64,000 nucleotides of DNA from a bacterium (lineage in GTDB: Bacteria > Joyebacterota > Joyebacteria > Joyebacterales > Joyebacteraceae), in contig JALGZK010000014.1 of NCBI GenBank assembly GCA_025774935.1, forward strand, positions 1 through 64,000. Direction: 5' to 3'. The stretch's first letter is position 1. The number at the start of each line of letters is the position of its first letter. Under the pieces are notes generated by a model. That model saw only the letters and a list, made by a program, of their open reading frames with translations, was not told where the DNA came from and ran no database searches. Of this stretch, positions 8,873-17,775 are shown piece after piece. The position numbers were made by a program, and so were the translations under genes.

Positions 8873-11233
8873 ATGACCGAACGGGTCAGACGATTGAGGG
8901 AGCGCTCGATCGCGGCGAGGCCGTCGATCTCGCCGGAGCGGGCGGTCCTCCTCACGGGCTTCTATAAGGAGAACCTCGGCGCGCACGCGACGCCGGTCCT
9001 GAGGGCGCTCGCGTTCAGGCACCTCTGCCGGAACAAGACGATCTGGATCGGAGCCGACGAACTCATCGTCGGCGAGCGCGGCCCGGAGCCGGCGGCGGCC
9101 CCGACCTACCCCGAGCTCACGTGCCACAGCGCGGAAGACCTCAGGATCCTCGACAGCAGGGAGAAGACGAGCTACGACGTCTCCCTGGAGACCATCGCCG
9201 TCTACGAGCGGGACGTCACCACCTACTGGCGCGGCAAGAGCCTCCGCGACCGTATCTTCGAGCGGCTTCCCGGTGCGTGGAAGAACGCGTACGAGGCCGG
9301 CATCTTCACGGAGTTCATGGAACAGCGGGCACCCGGCCACACGGTGGCCGACGGGAAGATCTACGCGAAGGGCATGCTGGATCTCAAGAGCGAGATCGCG
9401 GAGTCGCTCAAGGAACTCGACTCGCTGAACGACGAACGGGCCGAGCACAAGCGCGACGAGCTGCAGGCGATGGACATCGCCGCCGACGCGGTCATCGTCT
9501 TCGCCGAGCGGCACGCCGCCCTCGCGGCGAAGCTCGCGGAGAGCGAGACTGACCCCGAACGGAAGCGCGACCTCGAGCTCATCCGCGACACGTGCTCGCG
9601 GGTCCCCGCGCACGCTCCGACGAGCTTCCACCAGGCACTCCAGACGTACTGGTTCTGCCACCTGGCGGTCGTCACCGAGCTGAACGGCTGGGACGCGTTC
9701 AGCCCGGGCCACCTCGACCAGCACCTCGGGCCGTTCTACGAGGAGGGCCTCGCGGACGGGACGCTCACGCGCGACCGTGCGAAGGAACTGCTCGAGTGCT
9801 TCTTCGTGAAGTTCAACAACCACCCGGCGCCCCCAAAGGTCGGCGTGACGGCAGCCGAGAGCGGAACCTACACGGACTTCGCGAACATCAACCTCGCGGG
9901 ACAGACACGCGACGGACAGGACGGCGTGAACGAGGTGTCGTACCTCCTCCTCGAGGTAATCGACGAGATGCACATCCTCCAGCCGAGCCAGAACGTGCAG
10001 ATATCCAGGAAGACGCCGGATCGGTTCCTGAGGGAAGCGTGCCGCGTCATCAGGAAGGGCTACGGGTTCCCCTCGGTCTTCAACTCCGACGCGGTCGTCG
10101 ACGAGCTGGTCCGCCAGGGCAAGAGCGTCGAGGACGCGCGCGAGGGCGGCACGAGCGGTTGCGTCGAGTCGGGCGCCTTCGGCAAGGAGGCGTACATCCT
10201 CACCGGCTACTTCAACCTCCCCAAGATCCTCGAACTCGCGCTGAACGACGGTGTCGATCCCCGGACGGGGAAGCGCCTCGGACCGCCGACCGGCGACCCG
10301 CGCGGGTTCGTCGAGTTCCGGGACCTCTTCGACGCGTTCGTTGCGCAGATGAGCCACTTCGTCGACATCAAGACAGCGGGCAACGACACGATCGAGACGA
10401 TCTACGCCGAGAGCATGCCGGCGCCGTTTCTGTCGCTCATCACCGACGACTGCATCCGCGAAGGGCTGGACTACAACGAGGGCGGCGCCAGGTACAACAC
10501 GTCCTACATCCAGGGCGTCGGCATCGGGACAATCACAGACAGCCTGGCCGCGATCCGAAAACACGTGTTCCGCGAGGGCACGTTCTCGATGGGCGACTAC
10601 CTGGAGGCGCTTGCGAACGACTTCTCGGGCGCGGAACGTCTCAGGGACGTCCTTCTGAACCGCTCGCCCAAGTGGGGGAACGACGACGACGAGGCCGACG
10701 AGCTCATGCGGACCGTCTTCGACGCATACTTCGAGGCCGTCGACGGCCGGCCGAACCGCCGCGGCGGCGAGTACCACGTCGACATGCTGCCGACGACGTG
10801 CCACGTCTACTTCGGCTCGGTGACGGGCGCGACGCCTGACGGGCGGAAGTCAGGCGCACCGCTCTCCGAGGGCATCTCCCCGGTCCAGGGCGCGGACCAG
10901 CGCGGGCCCACGGCGGTCTTCCTGTCCGCGGCGAAGATGCCGCACGCCAAGACCGGGGGAACGCTCCTCAACATGAAGTTCACGCCCGACGTGCTCTCCG
11001 ACGAACGGGACCTCGAGAACCTCGCCGGGCTCATCAGGACGTACTTCAAGCTCGGCGGGCACCACGTCCAGTTCAACGTGGTCTCGGCCGACACGCTCCG
11101 CGAGGCGCAGGAGCACCCCGAGGAGCACCGCGACCTCATCGTTCGCGTCGCCGGGTACAGCGACTACTTCTGCGACATCTCGCGCGCGCTCCAAGACGAG
11201 ATCATCTCGCGCACGGAGCAGGAACTGCCCTGA
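8873..11233 (+). CDS. hypD: Glycyl radical enzyme, trans-4-hydroxy-L-proline dehydratase (HypD)-like
   Basis: GGTSGCVESGAFGKEAYILTGYFNLPKILE active-site Cys loop, RVAGYSDYF glycyl-radical motif; extended resemblance to HypD (TEFMEQRAPGHTV, NDDDEADELM, GGEYHVDMLPTTCHVYFG). Confidence 0.82.
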   Translation: MTERVRRLRERSIAARPSISPERAVLLTGFYKENLGAHATPVLRALAFRHLCRNKTIWIGADELIVGERGPEPAAAPTYPELTCHSAEDLRILDSREKTSYDVSLETIAVYERDVTTYWRGKSLRDRIFERLPGAWKNAYEAGIFTEFMEQRAPGHTVADGKIYAKGMLDLKSEIAESLKELDSLNDERAEHKRDELQAMDIAADAVIVFAERHAALAAKLAESETDPERKRDLELIRDTCSRVPAHAPTSFHQALQTYWFCHLAVVTELNGWDAFSPGHLDQHLGPFYEEGLADGTLTRDRAKELLECFFVKFNNHPAPPKVGVTAAESGTYTDFANINLAGQTRDGQDGVNEVSYLLLEVIDEMHILQPSQNVQISRKTPDRFLREACRVIRKGYGFPSVFNSDAVVDELVRQGKSVEDAREGGTSGCVESGAFGKEAYILTGYFNLPKILELALNDGVDPRTGKRLGPPTGDPRGFVEFRDLFDAFVAQMSHFVDIKTAGNDTIETIYAESMPAPFLSLITDDCIREGLDYNEGGARYNTSYIQGVGIGTITDSLAAIRKHVFREGTFSMGDYLEALANDFSGAERLRDVLLNRSPKWGNDDDEADELMRTVFDAYFEAVDGRPNRRGGEYHVDMLPTTCHVYFGSVTGATPDGRKSGAPLSEGISPVQGADQRGPTAVFLSAAKMPHAKTGGTLLNMKFTPDVLSDERDLENLAGLIRTYFKLGGHHVQFNVVSADTLREAQEHPEEHRDLIVRVAGYSDYFCDISRALQDEIISRTEQELP

Positions 11234-11254
11234 CCCTTCGGACAGGAGCACGAG

Positions 11255-11299
11255 ACGAGGAACTCCCCGGACGGCGGAAGCCACCCGGGGAGTCCTCGT
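11255..11299. terminator. Strong hairpin between convergent genes
   Basis: ACGAGGAACTCCCCGG / CCGGGGAGTCCTCGT with a one-base bulge; no U-tract. Confidence 0.6.
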
Positions 11300-11335
11300 T
11301 CGGTCGTCGCCGCCGGTCGTCGCCGCCGGCTGTCC

Positions 11336-12187
11336 CTACCGCGAGCTCCAGTCATCTCGCACGAAGAGGGCCACGCTGTCGTCGTTGTTCGAGCCGATGA
11401 CGTCGGTCGCGTGGATCTTGAGGACGTTGGCCGCGTTCTCGACGGCGACCGCGCGGTCGGCCATCTCGAACATGGGGATGTCGTTCTGACCGTCCCCGAA
11501 GACCACAAGCTCCGCGCCCTCGAGCCCCCAGCCCTCGACGAGACGCGCGAGCGCCTGGTCCTTCGTGGCTCTCCTGTCGTAGACCGTGAGCCAGTGCCAC
11601 CCGAGCGAGTACATGCTCTCGAAGCAGTTCGTCGCGACGGCGTCCCCGTGCCGCTCGACGATGCTGTCCCTGAGATCCGCCATCAGGTCGCCGCGGTCGA
11701 TGGTGGTGAGACACACGACCGCTTCCGACAGGTGCGAGTGGAGATCGTCCTCCTGACGAAGCCTCCTGTCCGAGGCGGCGATCCTGTCGCCCACGTACCA
11801 ATCCTCCCCCGGGTTCCGCACGCCCGTGTAGTAGAGCCGGTCGTCACGGCCGTCGAACGTCGAGACGAGCGGCACGCATCCGCGGTCGACGATCATCTGG
11901 AAGACGTCCTCGACGACGGCGCGGTCGAGGCTGTTGGTGACGAGGTGGCGTCCGGTGGTGAGATCGGAGAGGAACGCCCCGTTGAACTCGATGACGGGAA
12001 GCTCGAGCGTGAGGCCCACGAGGAGCTGCTGCATGGCGACAACGCTCCGGGCGCTCGCGACGGTGAACCGGAGCCCATCGCCGAGGAGGCCGCTCAGGAT
12101 GCCGCGGCTCCGTTCGGAGAGCGTCGCGTCGTCCCTGAGGAGCGTGCCGTCCAGGTCCGACACGTAGAGGGTTCCGTCGTTCGGCAA
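11336..12187 (-). CDS. HAD-superfamily (Cof-type) hydrolase
   Basis: YVSDLDGTLLRDDATLS, FTVASARSV, VVFGDGQNDIPMFEMADRAVAVENA; start uncertain because the track start lies inside the upstream gene. Confidence 0.85.
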   Translation of the reverse strand: MPNDGTLYVSDLDGTLLRDDATLSERSRGILSGLLGDGLRFTVASARSVVAMQQLLVGLTLELPVIEFNGAFLSDLTTGRHLVTNSLDRAVVEDVFQMIVDRGCVPLVSTFDGRDDRLYYTGVRNPGEDWYVGDRIAASDRRLRQEDDLHSHLSEAVVCLTTIDRGDLMADLRDSIVERHGDAVATNCFESMYSLGWHWLTVYDRRATKDQALARLVEGWGLEGAELVVFGDGQNDIPMFEMADRAVAVENAANVLKIHATDVIGSNNDDSVALFVRDDWSSR

Positions 12188-12204
12188 TCCCGCTCTCCAG
12201 TCCG

Positions 12205-12897
12205 CTACCGCCCGCCAGGTGCTGCGATCTCGCAGAAGACGCTCGAGCCGTCGACCTCCGTGACGTTCGCCAAGAGCCCGAGCGACGCGCACAACTCCGC
12301 GAACCCGCCCGGGGTCATCGTCGACGCCCGGAAACCGTCGCGGCAGACGATGACGCCGTCGCCTGTCGCATCGTGGTCGATCTCGCCGACGAGTCCGCGC
12401 TCCGCCTGGAGCTCGAACCACGCGAGGCGCGCGGGCCAGAATCGATCCGAGTAGCTCGAGAAGAGCACCCTGCCCCCGGGCCGCGTCACCCGAACCGCCT
12501 CACCGACGAGACGTGCCTGATCGACTCCGAACGCGCAGATGCCGTTCTGCACGCAGACGACGGCGTCGAACTCGCCGTCCGGAAACGTGAGGTCCGCGGC
12601 GTCCATGTCCAGGAACTCGCACCCGCCGGAGCCGCCGGCCAGACGCGGCGCGAGCCGTCGCGCGAGCGCCAGGTTCTCGGGCGACGTGTCGATCCCGACG
12701 ACCCTCCGCGCTGCCTCGGCCAGCTCGAACGCGACCCTGCCGTAGCCGCACCCGAGCTCGAGCACGGCATCGTCGCCGCCGAGGCGGCTCAGAACGTGGT
12801 CGATCTCCGCGCGGAGGTAGCGGCGCACGCGCGCCGGCGCGATCTCGTAGACCTCCCGCAGCCGCTCGCCCGACAGGTTCTCGGCGTAGTATCCCAT
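12205..12897 (-). CDS. Class I SAM-dependent methyltransferase
   Basis: VLELGCGYGRVAFELAEAARRVVGIDTSPENL. Confidence 0.88.
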   Translation of the reverse strand: MGYYAENLSGERLREVYEIAPARVRRYLRAEIDHVLSRLGGDDAVLELGCGYGRVAFELAEAARRVVGIDTSPENLALARRLAPRLAGGSGGCEFLDMDAADLTFPDGEFDAVVCVQNGICAFGVDQARLVGEAVRVTRPGGRVLFSSYSDRFWPARLAWFELQAERGLVGEIDHDATGDGVIVCRDGFRASTMTPGGFAELCASLGLLANVTEVDGSSVFCEIAAPGGR

Positions 12898-12931
12898 CGT
12901 CCCGGTGCCCTCGCCTCGGACCGCCCGTCCG

Positions 12932-13459
12932 CTACGCCGGTCCCGTCGACTCCATGATGTGCTTCGCGAGGAACTCGGCCACCTTGTTCGGCTCGAAGGG
13001 CCACGCGTAGACGATCTCGGTTCGCGGGTGCTTGCCCCGCACGCGCTCGATGGCCTCCGGGATCTCGCGCTCCGAGTGCTCGCCTCCGGTCGTCATCATG
13101 GGGGTGACGACGACGATCCTCCAGGCGCCTCCCTCCGCCGTGTCCTCGAGCACCTGCTCCACGCTCGGAGCGCAGAACTCGTTGAAACCGACGACGACGC
13201 GCGCCCCGAGGATCGAGGACATGCGCTTCGCGAGGTCCTGCGAGGCCGCAAAAAACGGGTCGTTCTCCGCGGTGCGGGGCCACTCCCTGATCTTCCTGTC
13301 GAGCTCGGCGTGGCGGCGCTCCATTGCGTCCTTCTGCGGCCCCTCCACCCCTCCCTGCTCCAGCCGCATGTGCAGCCCGAAGAGCTCACCAAGCTCGTTT
13401 CGCGGGAAGTCGAGAGCCGGTGTGCCGTGCATGGCGAGTACGACCACCGTGTCCTTCAT
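12932..13459 (-). CDS. CbiX/SirB-like (sirohydrochlorin cobaltochelatase superfamily) protein
   Basis: VVVLAMHGTP..., VVVGFNEFCAPSVEQVLED, RIVVVTPMMTTGGEHSEREIPEAIE. Confidence 0.7.
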   Translation of the reverse strand: MKDTVVVLAMHGTPALDFPRNELGELFGLHMRLEQGGVEGPQKDAMERRHAELDRKIREWPRTAENDPFFAASQDLAKRMSSILGARVVVGFNEFCAPSVEQVLEDTAEGGAWRIVVVTPMMTTGGEHSEREIPEAIERVRGKHPRTEIVYAWPFEPNKVAEFLAKHIMESTGPA

Positions 13460-13471
13460 GTCCGTCGCTCC

Positions 13472-14335
13472 TTATACCGGGTCCTGGTGCTCGCTCTCCG
13501 TGTGGCGCGCGAGCCAATCTCTTAGACTGGCGAAGAACTCGTCGCGCGCGTGCTTCTCGCGCCACGGGCTGTGCCCGCAGCGCTCGAGCTCGTGGTACTC
13601 GAGCCGCCCGATGTGAGGCTCGAGTCCGGCCCTGATCATCCTCCCGGGGTGCGGGTCGTACGCCCCGTGGATCATGAGGACCGGCGACTCGATGGCGGCG
13701 AAGGCGGCAGGATAGACCCCCTCCTCCTGGAGCCTGACCATATCATGCCACGTTTCGCGGTGCGCTTCGACATCGAAGGGCGGCACTTCGTCGTCCGGGA
13801 GATCCTCGCCCCCGCCCGCCGGCTCCTCGACGTCGAAGTCGTAGAGGTGGCTCGTGAGCTCGTACCGCTTCCGGAGCCTCTCCTCCTCGTCCGGGAAGAG
13901 CTTCGGCAGCTGCTCGAGGCGCCCCCTGAGGTCCTCGTCGGTCCGCTCCTCGAGCGTCTCGACGAGGCGTTCGCGGGCGGTCGTGTCGAAGGTACCGCAC
14001 CCGACGAGAACGATCGGTCCGACCTCGTCCGGGTAGGCCGCCGCGTACGCGAGCGCGAGCATCGCTCCCCACGACTCGCCCACGAGTGCCGGGCGGACGC
14101 CCTCCTGCCCGCCGCTCTCCAGGGCGAGCCCCGCGACGAGCGCGTGGAGGTCCTCGACGTGCCGGGCGACCGTCAGCGGCTCCTCTCCGCTCCCGCGCTG
14201 CCAGGGCTCGAGCACGCGGAACGAATCGGCGAGTCCCCGCGCGACGGGCGCGGCCTCCCCTGCCGCAGCCGGACCGCCGTGGAGAACGATCACGAGAGGA
14301 CCTGCCGTTCCGTGCTTCCGGACTCGCATCTTCAC
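13472..14335 (-). CDS. Alpha/beta hydrolase (proline iminopeptidase-like)
   Basis: VLHGGPAAAGE, LVGESWGAMLALAYAAAYP, MIHGAYDPHPG, CGHSPW. Confidence 0.85.
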   Translation of the reverse strand: MKMRVRKHGTAGPLVIVLHGGPAAAGEAAPVARGLADSFRVLEPWQRGSGEEPLTVARHVEDLHALVAGLALESGGQEGVRPALVGESWGAMLALAYAAAYPDEVGPIVLVGCGTFDTTARERLVETLEERTDEDLRGRLEQLPKLFPDEEERLRKRYELTSHLYDFDVEEPAGGGEDLPDDEVPPFDVEAHRETWHDMVRLQEEGVYPAAFAAIESPVLMIHGAYDPHPGRMIRAGLEPHIGRLEYHELERCGHSPWREKHARDEFFASLRDWLARHTESEHQDPV

Positions 14336-14348
14336 CTGCCGGAGTCGT

Positions 14349-14942
14349 TCATCTGCCGAAGAGGACGTAGCGCGACTCTCGCCCGGGGACCGGGAACTCC
14401 CACAACCTCCCGAACCCGGCGGCCGCGAAGAGGTCCAGCTGTCGCGCGTCCTCGCTGTTCGAGCCGAACACGACCCGAGGGAACCGCCACTCCCTCCCGA
14501 ACCAGTCGACGAGGGCCGTGAGCACGCGTTCGTCGAGGCCGTCCGCCAGCCGGGACCGCCGCACCCAGAACGTCGCGTACGCCTCGCCGTCCGTGATCCC
14601 GTCGAGAGTCCCCGAGTCCGCGCCCATGTGTCCGAGAATCGTCTTCAGGGGATACAAGTAGACGCACCCGAGACACTCCGACTCCGTCGGGTCCACGATC
14701 GTGAACGTGAACGCGCTGCGCTCGTCGTGCTCCCGCTCGTGCCGCTCGAGGTCCTCGAGATTCTCCTCACGCGTGAAGTCGTCGGACGGCCAATCGCCCT
14801 GGTCCCAGACGCGCAGCATCTCGCGGCTGTCCATGAGCGCCTCGTAGTCGATGTCTACGTCGGTGGCGCGCAAGGGCCTCAGGACGAACCCGTCCCCGTC
14901 GAGCCTGCGCGGGACCTCTGCGTCTTCAGGATAGAACGGCAT
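14349..14942 (-). CDS. GNAT family N-acetyltransferase
   Basis: FVLRPLRATDVDIDYEALMDSREMLRVW... FTFTIVDPTESECLGCVYLYPL. Confidence 0.7.
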   Translation of the reverse strand: MPFYPEDAEVPRRLDGDGFVLRPLRATDVDIDYEALMDSREMLRVWDQGDWPSDDFTREENLEDLERHEREHDERSAFTFTIVDPTESECLGCVYLYPLKTILGHMGADSGTLDGITDGEAYATFWVRRSRLADGLDERVLTALVDWFGREWRFPRVVFGSNSEDARQLDLFAAAGFGRLWEFPVPGRESRYVLFGR

Positions 14943-14970
14943 GGAGCCTCTCTCGCTCGTGGCCAGCGCG

Positions 14971-15633
14971 CTAGTCGGCGAGCCCCCCGGCCTCGCCCGT
15001 GCCCAGCCTTCTGTAGCCCCTGACCATGAGGATCGTCACGACCAGATACCAAAGCCCCACGAACGGTCCGAAGTCGATGCTCCCGACCTCGCCCGGCGGG
15101 ACCGGGAACGTCGCGATGTTGAAGACGAGAAGCAGGACCCCTACGAGCATGCCGGCACTCCCCACGATCTTCCCGAACCACGGGTTCCGGAGCATGTTCA
15201 GTCCGAAGAGGATCGTGCCGAGACCGATGTAGATGTCCCACGACACGTCGAGCCCGAGCTGCACCTTGTCCGCCGCTGAGTACGCGAGCCGGAGGAACCC
15301 GAGTGCCTGTTCGTCTGTCGTGGCCGCCATCCGTGTCGTCATCGCCGCGCGAATCGACATCTGCGCGACGAGCATGAGGTTCACGACGGTGCCCGCGATG
15401 ATCGTGAACATCGCCGCGACCTGAAGCGACACGGTCTTCCGGTGAACGGCCATGAACTGATAGAGGCCGAAGCACGCGACGCTCAGAAGCGGCCCGAAGG
15501 CGCCCGCGAGCACGAGCGTGAGGGCGAGCGGCATCGACACGGTCAGAAGGAGAGGGTATACGATCACCGCTAGGAAGCCCGTCACGATCGCTACCCTCGT
15601 CCAGCTCCTCACGAACTCCAACGATCTGTCCAT
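14971..15633 (-). CDS. Multi-TM membrane protein (DUF4386-like layout)
   Basis: About 6 hydrophobic segments; MDRSLEFVRSW start at 15633. Confidence 0.6.
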   Translation of the reverse strand: MDRSLEFVRSWTRVAIVTGFLAVIVYPLLLTVSMPLALTLVLAGAFGPLLSVACFGLYQFMAVHRKTVSLQVAAMFTIIAGTVVNLMLVAQMSIRAAMTTRMAATTDEQALGFLRLAYSAADKVQLGLDVSWDIYIGLGTILFGLNMLRNPWFGKIVGSAGMLVGVLLLVFNIATFPVPPGEVGSIDFGPFVGLWYLVVTILMVRGYRRLGTGEAGGLAD

Positions 15634-15681
15634 TCCGGCCCTCCTTCCCAAGCAGCGCGCCGGAGGCAACCCGGCGCCCGC

Positions 15682-17733
15682 CTACGGCTCCGCGTCGATG
15701 TCCTTCCCCGGCAACCCAGGCCGGCTCCGGTCGCGCGACGCGGCGCCGGCGCCCCCGACGAGACCCAGGTGCGCCTTCTTCCGCTCGGTCTGCAGGAACT
15801 CCTCGTACGTCGCGCACCTGCCGACGAGCTCCTCGTGCGTTCCCTGGTCGACGAGTTTCCCGTCGTCCATCACGAGGATCGTGTCGGCGCGTCGGATCGT
15901 CGCGAGACGGTGCGACACCACGAAGCAGATGCTCGCGCCCTGCTCCTCGTCGAGGCGCTTCCAGAACCTGTCCTCGTTCCGGGCGTCGAGCGCGGCGGTG
16001 CAGTCGTCGAGCAGGAGCACGTTCGGTCGTCCCGCGAGCGCCCGCGCGATTGCTATCCGCTGCTTCTGGCCGCCTGAGACGAGCGCGCCCTTCTGCCCGA
16101 CGATCGTGCCGACGCCTCGGGGAAGCTGCACGAGGTCGTCGTCCATCTGCGCCATCGAGAGGCAGTACCGGGCCCACGCGGCGGCGTGCCTGCGGTCGTC
16201 CTCGAGGAGGATCGCGTCCGACACGAGCCCGGAGCCGTCGTCCTTGCCGTCACCGTTCCCGCCGTCCTTCGCGCCGTCCTCCGCGCCGCCGGCCTCGAGT
16301 TCGAGCGGCTGGTCCGTCTCGCGGAAGACGCCCTCGGGGAGCGCGTCCTCCGGCACTTCGCGTCCGAAGAGCACGTTCTCCCCGATCGACTTCGAGAAGA
16401 GGACGGCCTCCTGCGGCACGTACCCGATCTGGGTCCGGAATGAGTCCCAGTCCCAATCGGAGAGCGGCCGCCCGTTGACGAGCACGCGCCCCTCGGTCGG
16501 GTTCAGGATGCCCGCGATGTGCTTGAGGACAGTCGACTTCCCGCTCGCGACGGGACCGACGACCGCGACCCTGTGTCCCGCCGGGATCCGGAACGCGACG
16601 TCCTCGAGGTTCTTCCTCGACCCGTCGTAGCTGAACGTCACGCCCTCGAACGCGATCTCCTCGATCCCGTCGAGACGGCCGCCGCTGGGCTTCGCTTCGC
16701 GGATCGGGAACTCGCGGATCTGATCGATCCGGTCGATCGAGACGAACGCCTGCTGTCCGGTCATGAACAGGAACGGCACGTCCATCATCGGGTGCGTGAG
16801 CATGTCGAGGTAGACGTAGAACGCGAAGAGCGTGCCGATGGTGAGCTCGCCCTGGATGACGAGGTAGCCTCCGTACGCGATCACGATCATCTGGCCGAGC
16901 CTGCTCGCGAACGTGTCGAGCGACCACATGATCATCTGGAGTTTGAGGAGCCCGAGCAGCACGGCGACGCGGTCCTTGAGGATCCCCGCGAGCGTCCGCG
17001 ACTGGGCGTCCTCCGCTCGGAACGCCTTCACGATCCGGATCCCGGTGAACGCCGACTCGAGCAGGTTGTTCGTCTTCGAGACGGCCTTCTGCGACTCCTC
17101 CATGTAGTAGCGCATCCGGTGGCGGAGGCTGTAGAAGACCCACATCATGATCGGGAGCGGAATGACCGAGAGCGCCGTGAGCTTCGGGCTCATCACGATC
17201 ATCGCCACCAGACAGAACACCAGCTTCGAGCTCGACTCGACCGCCCGGAAGATGCCGGAGCACGCGAACCACGCGACCTTCGGCCACTCCCCGACGTCGT
17301 CGGTGAGCCTCGTCACGACGTCGCCCGTCCGGAACGTGTTGTTGAAGTGGTAGTCCTTCTCCATGAGCCGGCCGAAGACGTCGTCCCGGATGTCGCGCTC
17401 GAGCTTCGCGTTCACGAGCGCGCGCGTCGCGGGGTAGAGCCGGGCGACGAAGTGGCCCACGAGGATCGCCGACAGGATCAGCATGACGTTCCGGATGTCC
17501 GCGGATCCCTCCGCCGACTCGAGGATGCCGGTCACGCGGTCGATGACCCACCTGAAGACGAGCGGGTAGGCTACCGCGACCGCCGTCGAGACGAGCGTGA
17601 ACGCGGCAAGGAAGACGAGCAGGTACTTGTGGGGGCTCCAGTAGCGCCAGATCCACGAGACGTGCTCGCGGAAGCTGAGCTTCGGCGCTTCGGGAGTCTG
17701 CTCGCGCTTCTCTTTCGTCTTCTCCGTACTCAT
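15682..17733 (-). CDS. ABC exporter, fused TMD-NBD, subunit 2 (about 85-aa insertion in the NBD)
   Basis: VAVVGPVASGKSTVLKHI Walker A, LVSGGQKQRIAIARAL signature, LLLDDCTAALD Walker B. Confidence 0.92.
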   Translation of the reverse strand: MSTEKTKEKREQTPEAPKLSFREHVSWIWRYWSPHKYLLVFLAAFTLVSTAVAVAYPLVFRWVIDRVTGILESAEGSADIRNVMLILSAILVGHFVARLYPATRALVNAKLERDIRDDVFGRLMEKDYHFNNTFRTGDVVTRLTDDVGEWPKVAWFACSGIFRAVESSSKLVFCLVAMIVMSPKLTALSVIPLPIMMWVFYSLRHRMRYYMEESQKAVSKTNNLLESAFTGIRIVKAFRAEDAQSRTLAGILKDRVAVLLGLLKLQMIMWSLDTFASRLGQMIVIAYGGYLVIQGELTIGTLFAFYVYLDMLTHPMMDVPFLFMTGQQAFVSIDRIDQIREFPIREAKPSGGRLDGIEEIAFEGVTFSYDGSRKNLEDVAFRIPAGHRVAVVGPVASGKSTVLKHIAGILNPTEGRVLVNGRPLSDWDWDSFRTQIGYVPQEAVLFSKSIGENVLFGREVPEDALPEGVFRETDQPLELEAGGAEDGAKDGGNGDGKDDGSGLVSDAILLEDDRRHAAAWARYCLSMAQMDDDLVQLPRGVGTIVGQKGALVSGGQKQRIAIARALAGRPNVLLLDDCTAALDARNEDRFWKRLDEEQGASICFVVSHRLATIRRADTILVMDDGKLVDQGTHEELVGRCATYEEFLQTERKKAHLGLVGGAGAASRDRSRPGLPGKDIDAEP

Positions 17734-17775
17734 GATCCCGTGCCCGTTCGTTCCGTGCCTGCTCGATCGCCCGGC

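Noticed and set aside
8204-10804. 866-aa minus ORF over the glycyl radical enzyme
   Set aside because: Antisense to clear GRE and activase coding
11300-11327. Tandem GGTCGTCGCCGCC x2
   Set aside because: Only two short copies next to a terminator; too little to support a functional claim
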